From AP-15 sp963703745 (GTDB lineage Bacteria > Pseudomonadota > Alphaproteobacteria > ATCC43930 > CGMCC-115725): DNA of 64,000 nt. Position 1 is the stretch's first letter. Each line of letters begins with the position of its first letter. The notes beneath the pieces are model-generated. The model ran no database searches and was not told where the DNA came from. It saw nothing but the letters and a program-made list of their open reading frames with translations. The stretch covers positions 186,001 to 250,000 of the forward strand of contig CAVPFL010000005.1 of assembly GCA_963703745.1 (NCBI GenBank), given 5' to 3'. The position numbers and the translations under genes were made by a program. Shown in pieces: positions 1 through 8,493 of the stretch.

Positions 1-194
1 GGGACCGGGTCAAGCTCTTCCGGCTCGCCTGGGACATCGCCGGTACCTCGTTCGGCAGCCGCCAGGTGCTCTACGAGCGGTTCTTCGCCAGCGATCCGCT
101 GACCCGGGCGCGCGCGATCGCGTCGATCTACCCGAAGAAAGAGGTCATGGACCGAGTCCTCGAATTCCTCGGGCGCGACGACGACACCCTGTGA
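1..194 (+). CDS. 4-hydroxyphenylacetate 3-monooxygenase-type (HpaB family) oxygenase, C-terminal end only
   Basis: The reading frame is open from base 3 and encodes the last 63 residues of a protein that starts before the window. The segment FRLAWDIAGTSFGSRQVLYE followed by RFFASDP is characteristic of the C-terminal helical domain of HpaB-type FADH2-dependent aromatic hydroxylases. These enzymes insert one oxygen into phenolic rings using reduced flavin from a partner reductase. The stop (192-194) overlaps the GTG start of the next gene by four bases, which implies translational coupling and a shared operon with the ring-hydroxylating dioxygenase genes. The substrate cannot be read from this end. 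Confidence 0.8.
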   Translation, partial: DRVKLFRLAWDIAGTSFGSRQVLYERFFASDPLTRARAIASIYPKKEVMDRVLEFLGRDDDTL

Positions 195-730
195 CCGACG
201 ATCGCCTCACCCGCGCGCTGTTGAAGCAGGAGATCGAGGATTTCCTGTATCATGAAGCCGATCTATTGGACGAGCGTCGCTACGACGAATGGCTAGCATT
301 GCTCGCCGAAGACTTGCGCTATTGGATGCCGATGCGGCGCAACGTCAAAGTCGACGACCGCGAGCGCGAATTTACCCGCGAAGGCCGCGACATCAGTTGG
401 TTCGACGAAGGCAAGGAGACCCTGACCCGCCGCGTGCGGCAGATCCAGACCGGCATCCACTGGGCCGAGGAGCCGGTCTCGCGGATCTCGCACCTGCTAT
501 CCAACATCCGGATCATCGAGGTAACTCCCTCGACGGCGGAACCCGCCGAGGTTTCCGTCAGATGCCGGTTTCTGGTCTACCGCAACCGCGTCGAGACCGA
601 GACCGACATCCTGGTCGGCAAGCGCGAGGATGTGTTGCGCCGCGCGGGAACAGACTGGCAAATCGCGCGCCGCAAGATCTTGCTCGACCAGAATGTGCTG
701 TTGAGCAAGAACCTCACCTTTTTCTTCTAG
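191..730 (+). CDS. aromatic-ring-hydroxylating dioxygenase, beta (small) subunit
   Basis: This 179-residue protein matches the ring-hydroxylating dioxygenase beta-subunit family in length and pattern: an N-terminal helix (EIEDFLYHEADLLDERRYDE) followed by WLALLAEDLRYWMPMRRN, a typical opening of the SnoaL-like alpha+beta barrel, and a C-terminal RRKILLDQNVLLSKNLTFFF strand. The beta subunit is structural and supports an alpha3beta3 oxygenase. Translation starts at a GTG that overlaps the upstream hydroxylase stop. The gene sits immediately before the first Rieske alpha subunit, its likely partner. Only one beta gene is present for two alpha genes. Confidence 0.9.
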   Translation: MTDDRLTRALLKQEIEDFLYHEADLLDERRYDEWLALLAEDLRYWMPMRRNVKVDDREREFTREGRDISWFDEGKETLTRRVRQIQTGIHWAEEPVSRISHLLSNIRIIEVTPSTAEPAEVSVRCRFLVYRNRVETETDILVGKREDVLRRAGTDWQIARRKILLDQNVLLSKNLTFFF

Positions 731-744
731 GCGGGAGGACGCCA

Positions 745-2130
745 ATGGCGACCGCACGGATTTCGGGTTACCGCCCCGGCCTTGTCGACTTGGCGACCGG
801 GCAGATCAGCCGCGAGATCTTTGTCAACGACGAGATCTACCGCGAGGAGCTGGAGCGCGTCTTCGCTCGCGCCTGGCTCCTTGTCGGACACGAGGCCCAG
901 ATCCCCAACCCCGGCGATTTCTTCGTCTCGTCGATGGGCGAGGAATCGGTGATCTTGTGCCGCGACCGCGCCGGCCAGGTCCATGTGTTTCTAAATTCCT
1001 GCCGGCACCGCGGCATGAAGGTGTGCCGTTATGACGAGGGCAACGCCGCCGTTCTGACCTGCCCCTATCACGGTTGGAGCTACTCGACCGACGGCAAACT
1101 CGTCGGCGTTCCCTACTTCCGGGAGGCCTATCACAGCACATTGGACCGGTCGGCCTGGGGTCTCGTCGAAGTCGCGCAATCGTACTCCTACAAGGGCTCG
1201 GTGTGGGCCACCTGGGACCCAGCGGCGCCGCCCTTTCTCGAATATCTCGGCGATTTCCTGCCCTATATCGACCTGACCCTCAATTCCTGGGACGGCAGCG
1301 ACGGGGGCACCGAGATCCTGTGCGGCATCCAGAAATGGCGGGTGCCGTGCAACTGGAAATTCCCGGCCGAGAATTTCTCGGGCGACAGTTACCACAACAT
1401 CAGCCACCGCTCGGTCGACCTCGTCGGGATCGGGCCCTCCGGCAGCGGTCGTCGTGACATGCCGGAGCTGAACATGGCCAGGAAACTGCACATCGCATTT
1501 CCGGAGCGCGGCCATCAAACCACCAGCTATCTGTTGCCCAAGGAGGCTGCACCGCCGCCCGCTTACCAGCACTCTTCGGTCGTGTCGGACTATTTCCGTG
1601 AATGCGAGGAGGCGCGGCGCAAGAAGCGCGGCGAATGGGGTCGGATGATCGCCTTGGTCGGTGAGGTTTTTCCGAACACTGCCTTCCTTGCGCGCCAGCC
1701 GCGCACACTGGCGGCCTGGCATCCGCGCGGCACGCACGAGACCGAGGTGTGGCGCTGGTTTCTCGTCGACAAAAATGCGCCCGCCGAGGTCAAGGATTTC
1801 CTGCGCGACTATTACATCCGCTATTCCGGCCCGGGCGGGATGACCGAGCAGGACGACATGGAGAATTGGAACTACGCGCATGCCGCGAGCCGCGGCACGA
1901 TCGCCCGCCGCTACCCCTACTGCTACGAGCAAGGGATGGGGGCCGAGGTCGAGAATTACGAATGGGAGGGGTTTCGGGTTCCCGGCACCGTATGCGACCT
2001 TACGCAAGCGAAGTCGAGCGAGCACAATCTCAGGAACCTCTACCGGCGTTGGGCCGAGTTCATGGAGGCTGAGAGCTGGGACCAGTTGACGAGCTGGCGC
2101 CGGCCGGCCCGCGCCGAGGCGGCCGAATGA
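745..2130 (+). CDS. Rieske aromatic-ring-hydroxylating dioxygenase alpha subunit (copy 1)
   Basis: A 461-residue oxygenase large subunit. I chose the ATG at 745 because GGGAGGAC lies 5 bases upstream and the second paralogue starts at the same residue; the frame is open further upstream but that part overlaps the beta subunit. A Rieske [2Fe-2S] centre is visible: Cys86-x-His88 and Cys106-x2-His109 (CPYH). The mononuclear iron site is Asp214, His217 and His221 in GDSYHNISHRS. The family uses electrons from a ferredoxin/reductase to dihydroxylate or monooxygenate aromatic rings. No ferredoxin or reductase gene is seen here. The stop overlaps the next start as ATGA. Confidence 0.93.
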   Translation: MATARISGYRPGLVDLATGQISREIFVNDEIYREELERVFARAWLLVGHEAQIPNPGDFFVSSMGEESVILCRDRAGQVHVFLNSCRHRGMKVCRYDEGNAAVLTCPYHGWSYSTDGKLVGVPYFREAYHSTLDRSAWGLVEVAQSYSYKGSVWATWDPAAPPFLEYLGDFLPYIDLTLNSWDGSDGGTEILCGIQKWRVPCNWKFPAENFSGDSYHNISHRSVDLVGIGPSGSGRRDMPELNMARKLHIAFPERGHQTTSYLLPKEAAPPPAYQHSSVVSDYFRECEEARRKKRGEWGRMIALVGEVFPNTAFLARQPRTLAAWHPRGTHETEVWRWFLVDKNAPAEVKDFLRDYYIRYSGPGGMTEQDDMENWNYAHAASRGTIARRYPYCYEQGMGAEVENYEWEGFRVPGTVCDLTQAKSSEHNLRNLYRRWAEFMEAESWDQLTSWRRPARAEAAE

Positions 2131-2327
2131 GCGAGCCGATCAACATCCGGCAGATTGCACCCGGCACCAAGATCGCGCTGGTCGACGGGGCGGTCGCCGA
2201 AATCGTCTCGAACCCAGCGGATGGTGTTTGGGTGTTCGCGCGCTACCTCTCCTCGCCTGGCGATCCCGCGCGCGTCGGCGGCGAAGAGATGATCTTTGCC
2301 CAGGACATCGTCGAGATCCGCGAATAG
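2127..2327 (+). CDS. 66-residue uncharacterised protein of the dioxygenase operon
   Basis: I do not recognise a family. The start ATG overlaps the stop of alpha-subunit copy 1 by four bases and the stop lies 16 bases before the ATG of copy 2, so it is certainly part of the operon. The protein is acidic, without a signal peptide or membrane segment, and reads as a small beta-rich domain (IRQIAPGTKIALVDGAVAEI, then VWVFARYLSSPGDPARVG). It lacks cysteines and is not a ferredoxin. A role as an accessory or assembly factor is a guess from position only. Confidence 0.72.
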   Translation: MSEPINIRQIAPGTKIALVDGAVAEIVSNPADGVWVFARYLSSPGDPARVGGEEMIFAQDIVEIRE

Positions 2328-2343
2328 CTCGGGAGGCAAGGCC

Positions 2344-3738
2344 ATGGCCACGGCAGGCGTATCGGGTTACCGCCCGGGTCTCGTGGATTTGAAGGCAGGG
2401 CAGATCAGCCGCGAGATCTTTGTCAACGACGAGATCTACCAAGAGGAGCTGGAGCGCCTCTTCGCGCGCGTCTGGCTGTTCGTCGGGCATGAGAGCCAGA
2501 TCCCCAACCCGGGAGATTTCTTTGTCTCCGGGATGGGCGAGGAGTCGGTGATCCTGTGCCGCGACCGCGCCGGCAAGGTGCACGTATTCCTAAATTCCTG
2601 CCGACATCGCGGCATGAAGGTCTGCCGCTACGACGAGGGCAACACACCGGTCTTTACCTGCCCCTACCATGGCTGGAGCTACGGCACCGACGGCAAGCTC
2701 GTCGGGGTGCCGTATTTCCGCGAGGCCTATCACGAGAAGCTCGACAAATCGCAGTGGGGCTTGGTCGAGGTTCCGCAATTGTGCTGCCACAAGGGTACGG
2801 TATGGGCCTGTTGGGACCCCGAAGCGCCGTCATTTTTCGAATATCTCGGCGAGTTTGTCCGCTATCTCGATCTGACGTTGGACGGCTGGGACGGCAGTGA
2901 GGGCGGCACCGAGATCCTGGCCGGCATCCAGAAATGGCGGATCCCGTGCAACTGGAAATTCCCGGCCGAGAATTTCTGCGGCGACAGCTATCACAACATC
3001 AGTCACCGCTCGGTCGATCTGGTCGGCATTGGCCCCTCCGGCAGCGGGCGGCGCGACATGCAGGAGCGGTTGATGGCGCGCCGGCTGCAGGTCTCGTTTT
3101 ATGAGCGCGGCCACCAGACCGGCATCTATCTGTTTCCTGGCGACCGGCCGGCGCCGCCGTCCTATCAGCACTCCCCGATCGTCTCCGAATATTTCGCCCA
3201 TTGCGAAGAGGAGCGCCGCCGCCGGTCCGGCGAGTGGGCTCGCGTCATCGGCAGCCCCGGCGAGATCTTCCCGAATACGGCGCTACACCCGCGCCAGCCG
3301 CGCACGATCGCCGCCTGGCATCCGCGCGGGACGCACCAAACCGAAGTCTGGCGCTGGTACCTGGTCGATAAGGCCGCACCCTCGGAGGTCAAGGATTTTC
3401 TGCGCGACTACTATATCCGCTATTCGGGTCCCGCCGGCATGACCGAGCAGGATGACATGGAGAACTGGAACTACGCGCATGCCGCGAGCCGCGGCACGAT
3501 CGCGCGGCGCTACCCCTACAGCTACGAGCAGGGCATGGGTTTCGAGATCGAGAATTACGAGTTGGACGGGCTAAGAATCCCGGGCACGGTGATGGACATC
3601 ACCGAGGCCAAGTCGAGCGAGCACAATCTCCGCAATCTCTATCGGCGCTGGGCCGAATTTATGGAATCCGAGAACTGGGACGAGCTCGCGACTTGGCGCC
3701 ACAACGGCGAAGCGATGGCCGCCTGGGCCGCGGAATGA
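2344..3738 (+). CDS. Rieske aromatic-ring-hydroxylating dioxygenase alpha subunit (copy 2)
   Basis: A 464-residue paralogue of the gene at 745-2130, alignable from the first residue (MATAGVSGYRPGLVDL) to the end. It keeps the Rieske ligands (Cys86, His88, Cys106, His109) and the iron site (Asp214, His217, His221). GGGAGG precedes the ATG at 2344. Differences concentrate between residues 245 and 320 (for example IYLFPGDRPAPPS in place of SYLLPKEAAPPPA), the part of the catalytic domain likely to line the substrate pocket. The two copies therefore look like a tandem duplication with diverged specificity that share one beta subunit. A hairpin follows the stop. Confidence 0.93.
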   Translation: MATAGVSGYRPGLVDLKAGQISREIFVNDEIYQEELERLFARVWLFVGHESQIPNPGDFFVSGMGEESVILCRDRAGKVHVFLNSCRHRGMKVCRYDEGNTPVFTCPYHGWSYGTDGKLVGVPYFREAYHEKLDKSQWGLVEVPQLCCHKGTVWACWDPEAPSFFEYLGEFVRYLDLTLDGWDGSEGGTEILAGIQKWRIPCNWKFPAENFCGDSYHNISHRSVDLVGIGPSGSGRRDMQERLMARRLQVSFYERGHQTGIYLFPGDRPAPPSYQHSPIVSEYFAHCEEERRRRSGEWARVIGSPGEIFPNTALHPRQPRTIAAWHPRGTHQTEVWRWYLVDKAAPSEVKDFLRDYYIRYSGPAGMTEQDDMENWNYAHAASRGTIARRYPYSYEQGMGFEIENYELDGLRIPGTVMDITEAKSSEHNLRNLYRRWAEFMESENWDELATWRHNGEAMAAWAAE

Positions 3739-3749
3739 CCCAACGGCCG

Positions 3750-3780
3750 CACCATCCCCGGCGATTGCCGGGGTGGTGCG
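3750..3780. terminator. G+C-rich hairpin between convergent genes
   Basis: The arms CCCCGGC and GCCGGGG enclose a GATT loop, and the stem extends outward (ACCAT.../...GGTGGT) with one bulge. It fills the 56-base gap between the converging dioxygenase and amidohydrolase stops. No U tract follows on either strand, so it may act as a bidirectional transcription barrier or RNA 3' end stabiliser rather than a classical intrinsic terminator. Confidence 0.6.
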
Positions 3781-3794
3781 GACCTGTACTCGGC

Positions 3795-4946
3795 TCAGGC
3801 CTGCTTGAAGAACCGGTCGGCGTTGCCGCCGAGAAGCTTCTTCGCCGTCTCCGGCTTGAGGCTCTTCCAGGCGAGGATGTTGTCGACCAACTCGGGGAAC
3901 TGGCACTCCGAGTGCGGGTAATCCGAGGCGTACATCAGCACGTCCTCACCGAGGAAGTGGGTGACATGACTGAACATGTCCTCGCCTTCGTGGTGCTCGA
4001 TGCTGCAGAAGAACCGGCCGCTCGCCATGTATTCGCTGGGCTTCTGCTTGAGGGGTGCCGTGCCGCCGACATAAATCGCCTGCTCGTCCATGCGCTTTGC
4101 CCAGAACGGCAGCCAGCCAAAGCCGCATTCGAGGACACCCATCCGCAAGCTCGGATATTGGTCGAAGAGCCCGCCGCCGATAAACGACCCAACAAACCGC
4201 ATGGCACCCCAGGGATGGGCGGCTAGACGGCTGAGGAAGATGTTCTCCCAGAGATCCTGATAGCCGGGATAGTAGGGCGGGTTCCACGTAAAGCTGTGGT
4301 TGGCGATCGGCAAATCGTGGTCGGCGGCGGCGCGCCAGATCGGGTGCAGGTCGGGGTGGTCGGCCGGGAGATCCTTGGCAAGCAATGGCATCACGGCTAC
4401 CGCCCATTTCGAGTTTCCCCATTCGCGGATCTCGCGCACCGCCTCGTCCACATTGCGGGAGGAGGCGACGATCATGCTCTTGAGGCGGGTTGGGAACTGC
4501 CCGCAAAAATCCGCCATGTGGCGGTGGTAGGCGCGGATTATGCCGATCTCGAGGGCAGGATCGGGCAAGCCGACGAGGCTGAGCCAGGAGGTCGGGATCA
4601 GAAAATGGACGTCGGTCCCCTCGTCATCCATATCCTTGACCCGGTTTTCGGCCTGGTCGTCCTGCACCCCAGGCCGCGGCATCTTGCTACCCATCCATCG
4701 CGTCTCGCGACCGGTGAAGGCCTCGCGTGGCGCACTCTCGCCAAGCACCCGACGGTAATATTTCGTCCCAACTCGATAGTTATGCAGGCCCTCGACGCCT
4801 CCGACCGCCCCTTGTCCGACCGGCAGGCGATAGGCCTCGAGTTCGGCGAGGCGCGGCCGAAACCCCGGGTCGACATAGCGCTCCAGCACCTCTGCAGCCG
4901 GGTTGACATGGGTATCGGAATCGTACACGCGGAAGCCGTTCTTCAT
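3795..4946 (-). CDS. amidohydrolase-family (ACMSD-like) metal-dependent hydrolase or decarboxylase
   Basis: A 383-residue protein of the amidohydrolase-2 group. The N-terminus MKNGFRVYDSDTHVNP carries D-x-H in place of the usual H-x-H metal motif, as in several amidohydrolase-2 members; other metal or catalytic landmarks are ANHSFTWNPPYYPG and YASDYPHSE near the C-terminus. The family hydrolyses or decarboxylates small carboxylates and aromatic ring-cleavage products. I chose the ATG at 4946 because AAGGAGAGGCAG lies just upstream; the frame is open for 70 more codons without family resemblance. It converges on the dioxygenase operon and may act on its products, which is inference from position. 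Confidence 0.85.
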   Translation of the reverse strand: MKNGFRVYDSDTHVNPAAEVLERYVDPGFRPRLAELEAYRLPVGQGAVGGVEGLHNYRVGTKYYRRVLGESAPREAFTGRETRWMGSKMPRPGVQDDQAENRVKDMDDEGTDVHFLIPTSWLSLVGLPDPALEIGIIRAYHRHMADFCGQFPTRLKSMIVASSRNVDEAVREIREWGNSKWAVAVMPLLAKDLPADHPDLHPIWRAAADHDLPIANHSFTWNPPYYPGYQDLWENIFLSRLAAHPWGAMRFVGSFIGGGLFDQYPSLRMGVLECGFGWLPFWAKRMDEQAIYVGGTAPLKQKPSEYMASGRFFCSIEHHEGEDMFSHVTHFLGEDVLMYASDYPHSECQFPELVDNILAWKSLKPETAKKLLGGNADRFFKQA

Positions 4947-5064
4947 GCTGCCTCTCCTTCGTTCGGCGCTCATCCTCCTGCGCATCATAGGATCGCAAGG
5001 GGCGGTTGTCGACGACGGGGCGCAGTCCGATTTACACGCCGAAATCTTCGGCTCTGTACGAAAC

Positions 5065-6495
5065 TCACAGCTCGATAAGGGAAGCCGCGACCGGCCTTTC
5101 CACTTTGGGCGCGTCTCCGTTGGCGGCGAGATAGGTCGCTTTATTGGTTTCAACATTAAATGCGAGCGGCCGCTCGCGCGTGTCGAATTGCGGGCGGGCG
5201 AGGATTAGTCCCGCCAATTCGAGATGATTGCCGATGTCGAAGAATTCGATCGTGTCCGGGTGATAACGGGCAAACTGCAAAAAGGTGTGCGTGCGGGAGG
5301 CGATCACCCGGCAGCCCAGTTCGAGCGATTGCGAAATCGGGCCGGAGGAGGATTGCCCGACCTCCAGATAAGGAAAGACCACCGCGTCGCAGACTGCCAT
5401 CCCTGATAGGAAGTCGCCATCGCTCTGCGCGCCCAGGAAATGAATCCGGCTCGACAGGTCTTTGGGATGCTCGACGAGGAGATCGCGCATCGATCCGTCG
5501 ACGGAGAAAGAAACGCCGGGCGCGCTGGCGCCCGGGTGCGCTCGTGTTCGCTCGGCGACGCTCGTATCGATATAACCGGCATCGAATAATGACGAGACGA
5601 CCGGGTCGATCGACTGGTGCCGCCTGATCTCATTGGGGTGGACCCCGCCGAAAATCAGCAGATGGTATTCCTCTGGCAAGTGGTGGAGTGCCCGCACGAC
5701 AGTGTCGAAACCCTTGTATCGGCCGAGAAAACCAAAGACTCCGATCAGCTTGCTCTGTGCCGGCACCGCGTCCAAGACCGGGAATTTCGCGCGCGAAGCA
5801 GTGCGGCGGATCTCCTTCGCTTCGGCAACATCGATGAAGGACAGCGGATGATCGTAAACATAGCGCATGCCGTGAACATACTTCATGTGCCAGAGATCGC
5901 GACGCGTGTGAACAACCACCGCGACAGGCTTGAAGCGCTGAGCACGGCGCAGGCGGCTGGCAATGCCGGCCGAGAGCCGGTTTGCGCGCATATAGCCGGA
6001 CCTCATTGCGATCGCCTTGGTGAAATTGAACCGGCAAATCTCCCTAAACCACTCCGCAAAGTCGAATGCCTCCGACAACATGATCGAGTGAAACGTCACC
6101 GAAAGCCGAGGTGATGCCCGCACGATCCAATTAAAACGACGAAAGATATCGCCGCAGCCGCGGCCCAATGTCCCGTGTTCGAGCTGGAGATTTACAGTGT
6201 CGTAGTGCCTGATCTCTCGGCAGATGGCTTGAATGTGTCTATCACCGAATCTTCGGACGCGGCGATGAGTGCTGCGCAGCAGGAATTGGTTCAACTGGAA
6301 CACGGTTACGTCAAAAACGTCGCCGAGTTGTCGTTCGAGACTACGGGTGTAGGCGGCGATGCCGCACAGATCGTCGTGGGTGGAAACCACCGCGAGTCTG
6401 GTGCGAGCAGTCCGGCTGGCCCTCCGCAAGGGTGACACCTTGGTCGCGGCAGGGGCTAAGACGGAAGGTTGAGAATCGAACTCCAGCGTCGTCAT
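5065..6495 (-). CDS. group 1 (GT4-like) glycosyltransferase
   Basis: A 476-residue GT-B fold glycosyltransferase. The N-terminal half has LAVVSTHDDLCGIAAYTRSL, a typical GT4 acceptor-domain opening with a glycine-rich loop; the C-terminal half has LIGVFGFLGRYKGFDTVVRA and FPYLEVGQSSSGPISQSLEL, the donor-binding region of retaining sugar transferases. There is no signal peptide, so it is a cytoplasmic or peripheral enzyme. GGAGG precedes the ATG. It lies 49 bases after the KpsE-type gene in the same direction, and therefore probably builds the polysaccharide that the upstream transporter exports. The transferred sugar is unknown. Confidence 0.88.
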   Translation of the reverse strand: MTTLEFDSQPSVLAPAATKVSPLRRASRTARTRLAVVSTHDDLCGIAAYTRSLERQLGDVFDVTVFQLNQFLLRSTHRRVRRFGDRHIQAICREIRHYDTVNLQLEHGTLGRGCGDIFRRFNWIVRASPRLSVTFHSIMLSEAFDFAEWFREICRFNFTKAIAMRSGYMRANRLSAGIASRLRRAQRFKPVAVVVHTRRDLWHMKYVHGMRYVYDHPLSFIDVAEAKEIRRTASRAKFPVLDAVPAQSKLIGVFGFLGRYKGFDTVVRALHHLPEEYHLLIFGGVHPNEIRRHQSIDPVVSSLFDAGYIDTSVAERTRAHPGASAPGVSFSVDGSMRDLLVEHPKDLSSRIHFLGAQSDGDFLSGMAVCDAVVFPYLEVGQSSSGPISQSLELGCRVIASRTHTFLQFARYHPDTIEFFDIGNHLELAGLILARPQFDTRERPLAFNVETNKATYLAANGDAPKVERPVAASLIEL

Positions 6496-6544
6496 GATTG
6501 CATCCTCCGCCGGCCCAGTATCGGTTTAACCTGATCAAAGCACA

Positions 6545-7831
6545 TTATGGACGCAGGTGGTCTCGTATGGACTGAAGAATGAAGCCGCCGATCATCCACA
6601 CGGCGAAGGCCACCCCAGTAGCCACGGCGACCGATTGCAGCCGCCGTGGATACAGCGGTTCCTCAGGGAGCGTCGGCCGGACGAAGGTGGCGAGATAAAC
6701 TTGCTGGCGGTCGGCGTTGATGCGCGAGCGGTCGAGGGCCTGCAGCGCGTGCTGATAGGTATTCTCCGCGAACGTTCGCTCGCTTTCGAGCTGTTCGTAC
6801 GAGCCCATCACCCGGGAAAGAGCTTCCGATCGCGTCTTTTCGGTATCTGTGACCTCGCTCTCGACCGCCCGGCGTTGTGCCTCGAGCGATTGGACGCGAG
6901 CCTCCAGCATTTTGATCGAGGGAGCGTCGTCACGCATATAGTGCTTTAAGGTGGATAGTTCGGTGTCGGCCCGAACGAGTTCGTCCCGAACCCGTCCGGC
7001 GAGCGCCACGGTCGCATCCGCGGTCTTGCGCGGATCGATGATGCCTTCTTTGTCGCGGAAGTCGCGTAGCCGGATAAGCGCTGATTTGAGACGCTTTTCG
7101 GCCCGGCCCACCTCCTCTTCGGCATCTCGCAACGCGTCACGGCGGGCCCGTGCCGACAACTCGTTCACCAGCCGCTCGGAGGAGGCAAGGATGCCCTCGG
7201 CCAGGCTGAGGGCATCTTGCGGTGTGAAGGCGCGGGCCCTGACCACAATCGTCCCGTTGGTCGCGTCGAAGAATGCGTCGACTTGCCTCTTCCAATAGCG
7301 GACCAGCTCCTCGATTGACACTGGCAGATCGAGGCGGACCGGCCAATCAGCCTCGGAGCGCGAAAACATCTGCCGCAAGTCGACCGTCGCGCTCAGATCG
7401 TCGATGATCGCGCGGCTGGCGAGGTACTGCACGACGACGTAAGAATCCAGGCCCATCGGCGAAGGTGCGATGCTCTCCTGAAGAAATAGGGCTGGGTCAT
7501 GGCGCTCCGGTTCGGCAGAGCGCAGGGCGAAGCGAAATTCTGCGACGTATTGGTCAGCAGCAACGACGAAATAATACGCGGCAGTGATCAATGCCGGTAA
7601 CACGACGACAATCACGAACGACCACCACCCCAGCCGTGACCGCCGGGGTGGTGGGGCGACCGTGCTCTGTAGGTGATCGAAGACGACTGCTCTAGCGCCT
7701 CCTTCCGAGGGAACGGGAAGCGCGCCGGCGCTGGCCGGTGTGAGGACTGCCCGGTTGGACTCCCCTCGCAATGAGCGACCGGCTCCGCCATCAGGTAATC
7801 GCTTGCGCTCGGCTGCTGGTACCGCCGCCAT
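6545..7831 (-). CDS. capsule polysaccharide export inner-membrane protein (KpsE/BexC family)
   Basis: A 428-residue protein with the family's topology: a cytoplasmic N-terminal tail, a membrane segment near residues 68-90 (WWSFVIVVVLPALITAAYYF), a periplasmic region with long coiled coils at about 230-370, and a C-terminal membrane segment (VAVATGVAFAVWMIGGFIL). PCP-3 proteins of this kind bridge the ABC transporter and the outer-membrane channel. The ATG shares one base with the stop of the ATPase gene (TAATG), so the two are translationally coupled. The proline-rich N-terminal tail is longer than in Escherichia coli KpsE. No outer-membrane KpsD/Wza gene is visible in the window. Confidence 0.9.
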   Translation of the reverse strand: MAAVPAAERKRLPDGGAGRSLRGESNRAVLTPASAGALPVPSEGGARAVVFDHLQSTVAPPPRRSRLGWWSFVIVVVLPALITAAYYFVVAADQYVAEFRFALRSAEPERHDPALFLQESIAPSPMGLDSYVVVQYLASRAIIDDLSATVDLRQMFSRSEADWPVRLDLPVSIEELVRYWKRQVDAFFDATNGTIVVRARAFTPQDALSLAEGILASSERLVNELSARARRDALRDAEEEVGRAEKRLKSALIRLRDFRDKEGIIDPRKTADATVALAGRVRDELVRADTELSTLKHYMRDDAPSIKMLEARVQSLEAQRRAVESEVTDTEKTRSEALSRVMGSYEQLESERTFAENTYQHALQALDRSRINADRQQVYLATFVRPTLPEEPLYPRRLQSVAVATGVAFAVWMIGGFILQSIRDHLRP

Positions 7832-8493
7832 TACTGACCTTCCTGCACCATGCGGTGATATCGACCGAGCGCGGTATCGATGTCATCGAATAACGTGAGT
7901 TCGCCATTGGCTAGAATGGCGCCTCTCTCGCAATATTGGCGCAGCGTGTGAGTGTTGTGGGTCACAAGAATGATGTCGGAGCACTGCATGCGTTCGCGGA
8001 AGGCTTCCGCGCATTTCTGACGAAAACGCTGGTCGCCTACCTCGGTCACCTCGTCGATCAGGTAGAGATCAAAGTTGAGAGCGAGGCAGGTTGCGAAGGC
8101 GAGCCGGGCCCGCATGCCAGCCGAATAGGTATTGACCGGCATATGCAAATATTCGCCCAACTCGGAGAATTCCTCCACAAAGTGGAGCACGCTACGCATC
8201 GCCGCCCCATAGATTCGGGAGACAAACGCGACGTTCTCGCGGCCGGAAAGAGCACCGTGAAAGGTGCCGCCGAAGCCCAGCGGAAACGACACCCGAGCAT
8301 TTCGTCGGACAACTCCGAGATCGGGAATCTCCGACCCGGCAATCAATCGAAGCAATGTCGACTTGCCCGCGCCATTGACTCCGAGAACTCCAAAATTTTT
8401 CCCGGATTCAAAGGTGACGCTGACGTTGTCGAGCACGGTCCTTCGCCCGCTCCGCGTGCGATAGACTTTGGAAACCCTGTCGAGCGTAATCAT
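7831..8493 (-). CDS. polysaccharide export ABC transporter ATP-binding protein (KpsT family)
   Basis: A 220-residue ATPase with all nucleotide-binding motifs: Walker A GVNGAGKST (residues 38-46), a signature region NTYSAGMRARLAFA, Walker B LYLIDEVTEVGD and the switch histidine in VTHNTH. Length and the SAGMRARLAFA signature fit the KpsT/Wzt export class rather than importers. I place the start at the ATG of MITLDRVSKVY, which overlaps the stop of the permease gene as ATGA; an in-frame upstream extension would lie inside that gene. It energises export through the permease encoded directly upstream. There is no C-terminal carbohydrate-binding domain, as in KpsT. Confidence 0.94.
   Translation of the reverse strand: MITLDRVSKVYRTRSGRRTVLDNVSVTFESGKNFGVLGVNGAGKSTLLRLIAGSEIPDLGVVRRNARVSFPLGFGGTFHGALSGRENVAFVSRIYGAAMRSVLHFVEEFSELGEYLHMPVNTYSAGMRARLAFATCLALNFDLYLIDEVTEVGDQRFRQKCAEAFRERMQCSDIILVTHNTHTLRQYCERGAILANGELTLFDDIDTALGRYHRMVQEGQ

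Noticed and set aside
991..2025. A 344-codon open frame on the minus strand inside the first dioxygenase alpha gene
   Set aside because: It is the antisense of a protein with conserved Rieske and iron ligands; the composition is typical of high-GC shadow frames and no ribosome site or family match exists.
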